From Sulfoacidibacillus thermotolerans (GTDB lineage Bacteria > Bacillota > Bacilli > Alicyclobacillales > SLC66), in NCBI RefSeq assembly GCF_003144315.1, contig NZ_MPDK01000004.1, forward strand, positions 62,001-126,000: a stretch of 64,000 bases of DNA, written 5' to 3'. The position numbers and the translations under genes were made by a program. Shown one piece after another: positions 20,793 to 28,309 of this stretch (position 1 is its first letter; each line of letters begins with the position of its first letter). The notes under the pieces were generated by a model. The model saw only the letters and a list, made by a program, of their open reading frames with translations. It was not told the DNA's origin and made no database searches.

Positions 20793-21764
20793 TTGAAAAG
20801 GAATGTTTTAGTCATTGCTGATTTGCGTGGTAATCAATTGCGCAACGTTACATTCGAGACACTTGGCGCCGCTCATGCAATCGCGGATGGGGGAACCGTG
20901 GCTGCAGCTGTAATCGGTCACGAAATTTCAGCACTCGCTCAGACTCTTGGCGAGTATGGGGCTCAGCAAGTCTATGTCGTAGATCATCCAGAACTTGCAC
21001 AGTATATTCCAGATGCTTATGTGGCGGCAGTTTCACAAGTGATGCAAGCGTTTGCAGCAAATGTTGTACTCTTTGCACATTCCGCGATGGGTCGCGACGT
21101 AGCGCCGCTATTAGCTGCCAAACATAAAGCAGGTCAAATATCTGATATTATTCATGTAGAACTCGCAGGAGACGATGTTCTCTTTACACGCCCGATCTAT
21201 GCGGGGAAAGCATTTATGAAAGTAAAAGCAGCAGGCGATCTTGTATTTGCGACCGTGCGGCCAAATAACTTACCGATGCCAGAACATGTGGATGCAACAG
21301 CAACAGTGACTTCTATTACGTATGAAGTGCCCGAAAAGGTTCGCACGAGAGTGCGCGAAGTCGTCAAAAAAGCGTCTACCGGCGTTGACTTGTCTGAAGC
21401 GAAGATTATTGTCTCTGGCGGCCGCGGTGTAAAGAGCGCGGAAGGTTTCAAACCACTTACAGAATTGGCTGAAGTGCTTGGTGCAGCTGTTGGTGCATCA
21501 CGCGGTGCTTGTGATGCCGGATATTGTGATTACTCCATGCAAATTGGCCAAACTGGAAAAGTGGTTACGCCTGATCTTTATATCGCGTGTGGGATTTCTG
21601 GGGCGATTCAACACTTGGCTGGGATGTCTAACTCCAAAGTGATTGTTGCGATCAATAAAGATCCAGAAGCGCCAATTTTCAAAGTGGCGGATTATGGAAT
21701 TGTGGGCGATTTGTTTGAAATCGTTCCTGCGTTGACACAAGAAGTACGCAAAGTGCTCGCATAG
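20793..21764 (+). CDS. etfA: electron transfer flavoprotein, alpha subunit
   Basis: About 323 residues, with the C-terminal FAD-binding half clearly conserved (IIVSGGRGVKSAEGFKPL, GASRGACDAGYCDYSMQIGQTGKVV, LYIACGISGAIQHLAGM). TTG at 20793 is preferred because AAGGAG ends eight bases upstream; GTG at 20784 would touch the ribosome binding site. Partner of EtfB in electron transfer during fatty-acid oxidation. Confidence 0.94.
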   Translation: MKRNVLVIADLRGNQLRNVTFETLGAAHAIADGGTVAAAVIGHEISALAQTLGEYGAQQVYVVDHPELAQYIPDAYVAAVSQVMQAFAANVVLFAHSAMGRDVAPLLAAKHKAGQISDIIHVELAGDDVLFTRPIYAGKAFMKVKAAGDLVFATVRPNNLPMPEHVDATATVTSITYEVPEKVRTRVREVVKKASTGVDLSEAKIIVSGGRGVKSAEGFKPLTELAEVLGAAVGASRGACDAGYCDYSMQIGQTGKVVTPDLYIACGISGAIQHLAGMSNSKVIVAINKDPEAPIFKVADYGIVGDLFEIVPALTQEVRKVLA

Positions 21765-21785
21765 GGAAAAGGAGTAGGCGATTGG

Positions 21786-22166
21786 ATGACCATTTCAATT
21801 CCGTTGTCCTTTGCGAAATTTTTGCAAGCACATGTGTTCTCTACGACGATGTGGGAAAATGGGTATGATTCTGACGAGAGCAATCGAGTATGTGCGGCGA
21901 TGACGGAGTGGGCGCAACGCGATTTGGGGATTTCGGGTGAGTTTGTAATCATATGGTCAGCAAATCAGGGAGCTGTGTTTTCTGGTGATTGTGAACTTGC
22001 ATATCTCCACGCGAATCGAGCGTATCTTTTACCGAATCCCTATCTTGAAGGTAATGCGGAAGGCTTTATTCATGCATTGCAAAAGATAGTGGAGGGTCAC
22101 TGGTCGGAACTCTATGATGTACCATTTTCCCATCGCGTTTTATACAATGTCGTATCGTGTGTTTGA
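21786..22166 (+). CDS. hypothetical protein (126 residues)
   Basis: A soluble, mildly acidic protein with no recognised motif; aromatic residues are frequent (WENGYDSDESNRV, GHWSELYD). It follows etfA by 21 bp with a plausible RBS (AAAAGGAG), so it may be co-transcribed. Confidence 0.55.
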   Translation: MTISIPLSFAKFLQAHVFSTTMWENGYDSDESNRVCAAMTEWAQRDLGISGEFVIIWSANQGAVFSGDCELAYLHANRAYLLPNPYLEGNAEGFIHALQKIVEGHWSELYDVPFSHRVLYNVVSCV

Positions 22167-22312
22167 AACATACACACGACAAAAATGGTAAAATATTGAT
22201 AGGCCCGTGCATATTTCTTCTCTTCCCTGACATGCGCCCGCGCGCGGAGGGCGGTTGTTACATTACTTACAGTGTACAGCCGATCTAAAGGGTCACGGAA
22301 GGAGGAAATATC

Positions 22313-22429
22313 ATGGGCATTTTTGGTGCTTATACGCGCTGGGCTGTTGTGTTTCTCATTATTTTTGTCTTATTCTTTTTGCTCGTGCCCTCCTATGTAA
22401 CACAATGCACGACCGTTCCAGTGTATTAA
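22313..22429 (+). CDS. very small membrane protein (38 residues)
   Basis: ATG after a very strong RBS (GGAAGGAGG). The product is MGIFGAYTRWA, then a roughly 18-residue hydrophobic helix and a short polar end with one Cys. Size and composition resemble the tiny YjcZ-type membrane proteins found in sporulating Bacillales, but the typical Gly/Tyr-rich N-terminus is absent, so the link is tentative. 18 bp before the next gene. Confidence 0.62.
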   Translation: MGIFGAYTRWAVVFLIIFVLFFLLVPSYVTQCTTVPVY

Positions 22430-22447
22430 GAGGGGGGAGTTCTAGCG

Positions 22448-22804
22448 ATGAATGGGATGCGAATTCGGCAACAGTGTCTTGATTGTCAAGGGGCTTGGGT
22501 AAAATTTCGCACGCATTATGGGGTACACCAAGGGGTCATTCATCAAGTGCGCCATGATGCGGTATTGGTTCGAGTTCCTGCGCAATACGCGCCACGTCTA
22601 GCCTCATTACCCAAAACAGATGATGAGAAATTGGATGTTGCCTTAGCGCAATGGGGAGCAGGGTATCCACGTTATGGGGCAGTTGCTCCTGGATATGGAC
22701 CCGCAGCACCCGGGTATGGATATAATTGGTGGTGGGCGGCTGGATTTTTATGGTGGTGGCTGGCGTTTGCAGCGATTTTTTGGCTTGCTTTCTTATTCTG
22801 GTAG
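22448..22804 (+). CDS. small membrane protein with Tyr/Gly/Pro-rich linker and Trp-rich C-terminus
   Basis: A 118-residue protein in three parts: an N-terminal globular segment with a C-x2-C pair (CLDCQGAWVKF); a low-complexity linker at about residues 70-93 rich in YG/PGYG; and a C-terminal hydrophobic helix unusually rich in Trp and Phe (ten Trp in the last 27 residues). Spore-surface proteins often have such PGYG linkers. It lies between a tiny membrane protein and a terminator. Function unknown. Confidence 0.65.
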   Translation: MNGMRIRQQCLDCQGAWVKFRTHYGVHQGVIHQVRHDAVLVRVPAQYAPRLASLPKTDDEKLDVALAQWGAGYPRYGAVAPGYGPAAPGYGYNWWWAAGFLWWWLAFAAIFWLAFLFW

Positions 22805-22810
22805 TAAAAA

Positions 22811-22857
22811 GCAGATCAAGCTCCCAGGTAAACGTGAGGGGTTTGATCTGCGTTTTT
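22811..22857 (+). terminator. rho-independent terminator
   Basis: Nine-bp stem GCAGATCAA / TTGATCTGC enclosing a smaller CTCCC/GGGG pairing, followed by GTTTTT. It lies in the gap before the convergent glycosyltransferase gene. Confidence 0.85.
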
Positions 22858-22871
22858 GCTTAAATAATCGA

Positions 22872-24134
22872 TTAAATACGTTTTGCCTCAGCGCTTTTTA
22901 ATTCATGGTGTTGGATTGCGCGTGTGTGAATCGTATGGTTCCAAGTACTATTTTTGCGTGTAAAAAGTGCAGTGACAATCACGGGAATCCACGTGAGTGT
23001 AAAAATCGGGAATAATGGAATGGCGAGTAGTGCATTTGCGCTGACGCCGTCTAAAGCAAGTGCGACAATCATTTGTAGGATGACTAAAATATTTAAACTC
23101 CAAATGATCCATGGGGGGATTAAGGAGAATACAGTACCAACCCAGCCATTTATGCCGTTGTGTGCCTGAAAGAGCAGCATGAGCGCAGCCACGAAGATGA
23201 TCAAAAAACTCGTAGGTTGAAATAAATAGAGGGCTGCGTCTAATTTTGCTAAATTGCGTTCGCGCACTCCCTGAATGAAGAGTGGAAGCGTATAGCGTTC
23301 ACTGCAGCGAAAATGTCCACGCATCCAACGCAATCGTTGACGCATAGATGCCACAAGGGTTAATGGTTTTTCATCATATACACGAGCTTCATGAGCCCAC
23401 TCAGGGATAATCCCCATGGTTACACATTTCGCCCCGAATTCAGTATCTTCTGCCAACGTTGTTGCATCCCAACCCAGTCGTTGCAGCAAATTTTGATCAA
23501 TACATAGACCTGTTCCGCCTAAAGCGCAAGGTAATCCTAAATTTTTGCGGGCAAGTTGCCACATTCGATTCGTATACCAGTAAGATAGCGCCATAGAGAC
23601 AGAAACCCATGAGTCAAAAGGATTCTTACTATCTAAATATCCTTGAATCACTTGTTTTCCTTGTAATAGTTTGTCATTCATGACCGTCAGAAAGTTACGG
23701 CTTACGAGGTTGTCTGCATCGAAAAAGACGATGGCGTCATACGTTCTTGTATGGTGCTTGAGTTGCTCAAGGACCCATGCGATCGCATAGCCTTTTCCTC
23801 GTTGCTGGGCAGTTTGCCGTTCATAGACGATTGCGCCAGCTTGTTGTGCGACATCTGCCGTATGATCATCACAATGATCTGCGATGACAAAAATATCATA
23901 AAGATTCCGCGGGTAATCTAAATCTTTGAGATTTGCAATGAGCGGAGAGAGAACCTTGGCCTCATTATGCGCAGGAATGACAATCGCAAAGCTTTTTTCT
24001 GGCGTGCGATATGATTTTTGTTTGCGCAATTTTAAGGAAAACAAAGAAATGACGAGCTGGTAAATGCCAATTCCGATTGCGGCAATCTGGATGACGATAC
24101 AAAAAACGTCGACCAGCGTCAGCCAAACTGACAT
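22872..24134 (-). CDS. family 2 glycosyltransferase, membrane-embedded (polysaccharide synthase type)
   Basis: An N-terminal hydrophobic helix, a GT2 domain with the nucleotide-sugar motifs (IVIPAHNEAKVL, FFDADN, LAEDTEF) and the processive-enzyme motif QRLRWMRG, then three to four C-terminal helices. This is the architecture of BcsA/HasA/IcaA-like synthases. It probably makes an exopolysaccharide at the cytoplasmic membrane. The start at 24134 is chosen because GGAGG lies eight bases upstream; the first Met of the frame (24149) overlaps that RBS. The sugar substrate is unknown. Confidence 0.9.
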   Translation of the reverse strand: MSVWLTLVDVFCIVIQIAAIGIGIYQLVISLFSLKLRKQKSYRTPEKSFAIVIPAHNEAKVLSPLIANLKDLDYPRNLYDIFVIADHCDDHTADVAQQAGAIVYERQTAQQRGKGYAIAWVLEQLKHHTRTYDAIVFFDADNLVSRNFLTVMNDKLLQGKQVIQGYLDSKNPFDSWVSVSMALSYWYTNRMWQLARKNLGLPCALGGTGLCIDQNLLQRLGWDATTLAEDTEFGAKCVTMGIIPEWAHEARVYDEKPLTLVASMRQRLRWMRGHFRCSERYTLPLFIQGVRERNLAKLDAALYLFQPTSFLIIFVAALMLLFQAHNGINGWVGTVFSLIPPWIIWSLNILVILQMIVALALDGVSANALLAIPLFPIFTLTWIPVIVTALFTRKNSTWNHTIHTRAIQHHELKSAEAKRI

Positions 24135-24345
24135 GTAGATATCCTCCATTCATACAAAAGCCATCCTTCGGTAGGAGTAAAGGGGTGCTGACTACCAGTT
24201 GGACAGGCTCTGTGTACAGTTTCTATGAGGAAAGACGCAGGAAGGACTTAAAAAGTTCAACTGTATCTTTCCCATACAGAAACTTTCCTACACTGAACAC
24301 GCGCTTTGGGTGAAGGGGGATATCGCTTAGCGATGGGTAGGCAAA

Positions 24346-24603
24346 TTATTTTTTATAAGTTACTCGTGTCATCTCTGCTTTGGAGACGCGTATACGCTCT
24401 TCTACTCCGAGTTTTTTTAAAACCAATTCGGTAGGGCAAAATCCTGTGGTATACGAGATAATGAGCATGGTAGCAGGAAGACCACCAATCAGTACCAGCC
24501 ACTTATTCACAAATAAGGACAGCAGAATGCTGATCCAAAAAATAGATCCTGCGAGCAGACGGATGAGGGAACCTTTCCCTTCACAAACATAATTTTTACT
24601 CAC
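24346..24603 (-). CDS. DUF2892 / YgaP-type membrane protein
   Basis: An 85-residue protein with two transmembrane helices and the family end motif YTTGFCPTELVLKKLGV. Such domains occur fused to rhodaneses (YgaP) or free-standing near sulfur genes. It is divergent from the TlpA-like gene across 115 bp and upstream of the glycosyltransferase on the same strand. Confidence 0.8.
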   Translation of the reverse strand: MSKNYVCEGKGSLIRLLAGSIFWISILLSLFVNKWLVLIGGLPATMLIISYTTGFCPTELVLKKLGVEERIRVSKAEMTRVTYKK

Positions 24604-24718
24604 GTGTACACCCCCGATAATGAGATGAATTCCATAGATTTTCTTAAGCTTACCTCAAGTAGAAATTGAATGCAAAGATCTGTATTGATCTGCGGTATAC
24701 TGTGTAGGGGGGATCCAT

Positions 24719-25258
24719 TTGAATTTGCAACGAAGACGACAGATTCTGTCGGGGATTCTTGCGATCGCAGGAATTGGTGCCTTGATTGCAAACCAGCAAC
24801 CACAAACATTGGCGCAATTACCCGAATCCGGATATCAAGCACCAAGCTTTACGTTACAATCGATCAGTGGTAGGGAGATTAAATTGGCGCAATTTCGTGG
24901 GAGACCTGTCATGCTAAATTTTTTTGCGTCGTGGTGTCCACCTTGTCAAGCAGAGGCGCCAGATCTCGTGAAGATGTATGATCGCTACCAAGGAAAGATT
25001 ATTTTTCTTGGCATAGATATGACGGAAACGGATTCACCAGCAGATGTGTCAGCTTTTATGAAGAAAGTTGGAATGACATATCCTGTACTCCTTGATGGCA
25101 TGGGAAAGGTAGCACGTCAGTACGACGTGATCTCTATTCCGACAAGTTTTTTTATTAATGCACAAGGGAAAATTGTGCAACGTGTCGAAGGAGCGATGAA
25201 TCAACAAACATTACAAACTGATCTTGCACAATTGTCTCGACCTGAGGTTCAAACATAA
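24719..25258 (+). CDS. TlpA/ResA family membrane-anchored thioredoxin
   Basis: A 179-residue protein with an uncleaved signal anchor at residues 8-27 and a thioredoxin domain with active site FFASWCPPCQAEAP and cis-Pro loop ISIPTSFFI. Such proteins reduce disulfides outside the membrane, for example in cytochrome c maturation or thiol stress. TTG start after AGGGGGGA. The Lgt-like membrane gene follows by 78 bp and is probably its partner. Confidence 0.88.
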   Translation: MNLQRRRQILSGILAIAGIGALIANQQPQTLAQLPESGYQAPSFTLQSISGREIKLAQFRGRPVMLNFFASWCPPCQAEAPDLVKMYDRYQGKIIFLGIDMTETDSPADVSAFMKKVGMTYPVLLDGMGKVARQYDVISIPTSFFINAQGKIVQRVEGAMNQQTLQTDLAQLSRPEVQT

Positions 25259-25336
25259 AGCGGTCATTCCTGCTTTGTATACTCAATACCGCATATCATA
25301 TCGTCGCTAAGTTTCAGGAAATGGGGATAGACAAGC

Positions 25337-26056
25337 ATGAACCAATTGCTTGGCGGATTGCATATCGGACCCTTTACAATTTATTATTCTTTTCTAGGGG
25401 GTGTACTTTTCGTCGTTTTTGCTGCGGTTGCCGCAAAGCTTTACGCAAAACGAGAAGGGTCCGCTTACGGAGACGTTTTTGTTGATACACTGCTCACCAG
25501 TGCTATGATTTGGGTGATCGTGTGGAAAGTTTCCGGCATGGCCTTTGTCTTTCAGGATATTTTAGAAAAACCTGTACAGGTGCTTTTTTCAGCTCCAGCT
25601 GCGGGGTCTGGGTTAATTGCTACGGGGATCGCCGGTTTATACTTGTTTGTGCGATTGTGGAGAGCCCATCCTGCACTTTGGCCGTGGGTAGACATATTGG
25701 TTGTTAGTATGACAGCAGGTCTTATTCCGTATTTTTTGTTGCACCTCGAACTTGGGAAACAAACAACTTGGCCATGGGGGATTTGGGCTGCTGGTGCGCG
25801 CTATCAACCTGTAAACTTTTATGAAGCTGGAATTTTGGCCATATGTCTGATTCTTGCTTTGAGCAGTCGGGTTGAAGAACGAGGCGTGCGGGGGGTTTAC
25901 CTGCTAACATTGGTTGGAGTCGGAAGTTTGAGTGTGACGTATTTTACGTCGTCTACTACACTCGTGCTTTTGTTCTCGCCAGTGCAATGGAGTGCCCTGC
26001 TGCTCGCACTTTTAGGGATTTTCGGAATGAAGCGTTTCGAGCGGACGAAAGTGTAA
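25337..26056 (+). CDS. Lgt-like polytopic membrane protein lacking the catalytic signature
   Basis: A 239-residue protein with about seven helices. Its start (HIGPFTIYYSFLGGVLFVVF), the segment LGKQTTWPWGIW and the motif YQPVNFYEAG align by eye with the corresponding parts of prolipoprotein diacylglyceryl transferase (Y-x-G..., T-x-x-P-W-G, HPTQLYE). The essential Lgt signature around G-R-x-G-N-F-x-N is not visible (TAGLIPYFLLHLEL in its place). It is therefore probably not a true Lgt. Paired with the upstream thioredoxin. Function unknown. Confidence 0.6.
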   Translation: MNQLLGGLHIGPFTIYYSFLGGVLFVVFAAVAAKLYAKREGSAYGDVFVDTLLTSAMIWVIVWKVSGMAFVFQDILEKPVQVLFSAPAAGSGLIATGIAGLYLFVRLWRAHPALWPWVDILVVSMTAGLIPYFLLHLELGKQTTWPWGIWAAGARYQPVNFYEAGILAICLILALSSRVEERGVRGVYLLTLVGVGSLSVTYFTSSTTLVLLFSPVQWSALLLALLGIFGMKRFERTKV

Positions 26057-26099
26057 TGCTTGCGACTGTTTATTTGATGCGAAAACGGCATGTCAGCAA

Positions 26100-26115
26100 T
26101 AGTCCAAAAGGACTA
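26100..26115 (+). promoter_or_regulatory. recurrent palindrome, copy 1 (upstream of response regulator)
   Basis: TAGTCC-AAAA-GGACTA, a perfect 16-bp palindrome, about 42 bp upstream of the putative -35 element of the response regulator gene. Related copies are at 30829, 37570 and 40300, and a weaker one at 28219. Geometry (TAG...CTA with symmetric half-sites) fits LuxR/NarL-type response regulators. Confidence 0.6.
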
Positions 26116-26156
26116 CCGCACGTGGTTCAATTTACTCTTTTTAAGCGCTGGCGCTT

Positions 26157-26185
26157 GTGACACAATGACTTCATCGAGGTAGAAT
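26157..26185 (+). promoter_or_regulatory. sigma-A promoter of the response regulator gene
   Basis: GTGACA, 17-bp spacer, TAGAAT. The -35 box overlaps a small palindrome TTGTG-A-CACAA (26155-26165). Confidence 0.55.
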
Positions 26186-26231
26186 CTTCGCGAAAGTGAC
26201 AAGTCTTGATGTGCAGGAGGAGAAAGGCGAT

Positions 26232-26885
26232 ATGGCGATCCGAGTAGCTGTGGTAGATGATCACCATCTATTTCGCAAAGGTGTGATAGGCATCCTGCAA
26301 TCATCTTCAGATTTTGAGGTGGTTGGGGAAGCGGAAAATGGTCGCGAAGCCGTGTCGCTTGTTCAGTCTACCCATCCAGATGTGTTGATTATGGACTTGT
26401 CGATGCCACTGATGAATGGGCTAGAAGCAACGCGACGTATTCACGAATTGAATTTAGAAGTAAAAATTTTAATTCTTACAGTGAACGAAGAAGAAAGCTC
26501 ACTCTTTGAAGCGATTAAACAGGGTGCTCAAGGCTATATGATCAAGACGGCAGATCCGGATGAACTTATCCATGCGGTTCATAGTGTTGCACAGGGCGAA
26601 GCTGTTGTCCCGGGAAATTTAGCGCTGCGGATCTTATCGGATTTTTCTAAGCCCAATCGTCCAAGTACTGTAGGAGATGCTGTCGAACCTTTGACAGCGC
26701 GGGAAATCGAAGTATTACGAGAATTGGGTACCGGGGCTTCCAATCGGGATATTGCAAAGCGTTTATTTATTAGCGAAAATACTGTGCGCAATCACGTGCG
26801 CAATATTCTCGATAAATTGCATATTTCAAACCGCGTAGAAGCAGCTACTTTTGCTGTGCGTGAGGGATTGACCAAGCAACCGTGA
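26232..26885 (+). CDS. NarL/FixJ-family response regulator (NreC/LiaR type)
   Basis: A 217-residue protein with a receiver domain (VVDDHHLF acidic pair, phospho-acceptor Asp55 in IMDLSMP, Lys in MIKTADPDE) and a C-terminal LuxR-type HTH (LTAREIEVLRELGTGASNRDIAKRLFISENTVRNHVRNIL). ATG at 26232 follows GGAGGAGAAAGG. The sensor kinase converges from the other side of a hairpin and is the likely partner. A perfect copy of the recurrent palindrome upstream suggests autoregulation. Confidence 0.92.
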   Translation: MAIRVAVVDDHHLFRKGVIGILQSSSDFEVVGEAENGREAVSLVQSTHPDVLIMDLSMPLMNGLEATRRIHELNLEVKILILTVNEEESSLFEAIKQGAQGYMIKTADPDELIHAVHSVAQGEAVVPGNLALRILSDFSKPNRPSTVGDAVEPLTAREIEVLRELGTGASNRDIAKRLFISENTVRNHVRNILDKLHISNRVEAATFAVREGLTKQP

Positions 26886-26926
26886 GAGTGCTTGGGTAAG
26901 GGAAACGCACAGGCATGCAAATAAGG

Positions 26927-26968
26927 GAGCCCATCTTTGCAGGTAAAGCGCGCGACAGAGGGCTCTTT
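26927..26968 (+). terminator. possible bidirectional terminator between response regulator and kinase
   Basis: GAGCCC at 26927-26932 pairs with GGGCTC at 26960-26965, followed by TTTCATTT; on the other strand it is followed by CCTTATTT. The loop is long (27 bases), so strength is uncertain. Confidence 0.45.
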
Positions 26969-26987
26969 CATTTAGCTACAAATTACA

Positions 26988-28088
26988 TTACATCGAAGTT
27001 CGCAATGGTTCCCGATTTATCTGTGGCAGAACAAGTGGAACTTGTGATGGATCGGCGGAAATGACGATGCGCCACACAGCTCCTTTGCCTGGTTCTGATT
27101 CAACAGCTGCTTGCCCACCGATTAGCCGACAACGTTCCTTGATGGAGCGAAGTCCATAATGCCCTTTTCGGTTTTCAGCTTCCTCGACAATAAATCCGCG
27201 GCCATTGTCGCGAATGCGAATGGATAAGTGCTCTTTTACTCGTTCGATGTGTATCACAACGCGAGTAGCTTGTGCGTGTTTGCGAATATTCGTGAGAATT
27301 TCCTGCACGATACGTGCCAGTTGAACTTCAATGCGTTTTGGCCAGGGTGTATGATCTTCTGAAACGTACGTTTCAACAGTAATTCCTGTACGTGCATTCA
27401 ATTTGGCAGCCACATCGCGAATAAAATCGATAAGATCTGTATCCAATTCAAAGTTTAGGTCGTAAAGTGAGTTGCGCAGTTCTTTAATACTGTCATCAAG
27501 TACTTCGGTGATTGCTTGCAATTGATCATTTAAATCTTTTGCTTCTGGTACGTCTTTTTGGGCTTTACGCAAAAGTTTTAGTTGCATCGTTGCATAGGCG
27601 AGGTTTTGCGCGACTGTATCGTGCAAATCACGTGCGATGCGCTCACGTTCCTCTAATGTAAAACGCAGTGTTTCATTCACAAGTCGCTCATTTTCCCAGC
27701 GTTTTTGAACAGAAATATCCCGTAATGACATTAAAATGCGCATGTCATCGTCACTCACAGGGATATAACTATAAGAAATACTTACGGATATGGTGTCGCC
27801 ATTTTTTTTAGTTACCATCATCTGCCGATCGCCAAGTGAAGTGTGCAAATCGCGCACTACACAACCTAGACAATGCGTAGAACTCATGGAAACACCGGAT
27901 TCAGTCTGACAGTGTACGACGTCTCCACAAAACGCCTCTCTCCACGCATCAATCTCGCCAAACCACTCGCGCGCAGTATGGTTCATATAAGTAATTTTTA
28001 AATCTTTATTTAGCACGATGTACGCATCGATGGCACGCTCGAACATCTGTTGGAAAAAATTACGTTCGGATTCGTAGAATTCTTTCAC
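26988..28088 (-). CDS. PAS-domain sensor histidine kinase (HisKA_3 type) with four-cysteine PAS insert
   Basis: A 366-residue soluble kinase. A PAS domain (about 10-125) carries Cys54, Cys60, Cys73 and Cys76 (C-x5-C-x12-C-x2-C). The HisKA_3 dimerisation domain has phospho-acceptor His156 (ERERIARDLHDTVAQNLAY), and the HATPase domain follows (EILTNIRKHAQA, DNGRGF, GHYGLRSIKERC). No transmembrane segment, so the signal is internal. The cysteines recall the [4Fe-4S] O2-sensing PAS of NreB, although spacing differs. Transcribed towards the response regulator gene. Confidence 0.9.
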   Translation of the reverse strand: MKEFYESERNFFQQMFERAIDAYIVLNKDLKITYMNHTAREWFGEIDAWREAFCGDVVHCQTESGVSMSSTHCLGCVVRDLHTSLGDRQMMVTKKNGDTISVSISYSYIPVSDDDMRILMSLRDISVQKRWENERLVNETLRFTLEERERIARDLHDTVAQNLAYATMQLKLLRKAQKDVPEAKDLNDQLQAITEVLDDSIKELRNSLYDLNFELDTDLIDFIRDVAAKLNARTGITVETYVSEDHTPWPKRIEVQLARIVQEILTNIRKHAQATRVVIHIERVKEHLSIRIRDNGRGFIVEEAENRKGHYGLRSIKERCRLIGGQAAVESEPGKGAVWRIVISADPSQVPLVLPQINREPLRTSM

Positions 28089-28218
28089 TCGCCTGTGCTC
28101 CCCCCTTTTTATTCAGGGTTTCCTCAGTATACACCTTGCTTTCTTTCAGAATAACAGACATAGGGCATTTCGTCTATGGGCTGGCACCTGTTGTACGATC
28201 CATTTGGATATCTTAACT

Positions 28219-28234
28219 TAGTCTATTTGTGCTA
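28219..28234 (+). promoter_or_regulatory. recurrent palindrome, weak copy (kinase / CoA-disulfide reductase intergenic)
   Basis: TAGTCT-ATTT-GTGCTA: left half conserved, right half matches GGACTA at four of six positions. It lies in the 221-bp divergent region between the kinase and the persulfide reductase gene; nothing else was recognised in that region. Confidence 0.35.
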
Positions 28235-28309
28235 TTGGCGGATAGTCACTTTGGGGCTCGTGACAGTTTTCCCTAATGTTTATGCTGAACAGCAGGAGGC
28301 GATCTTACG

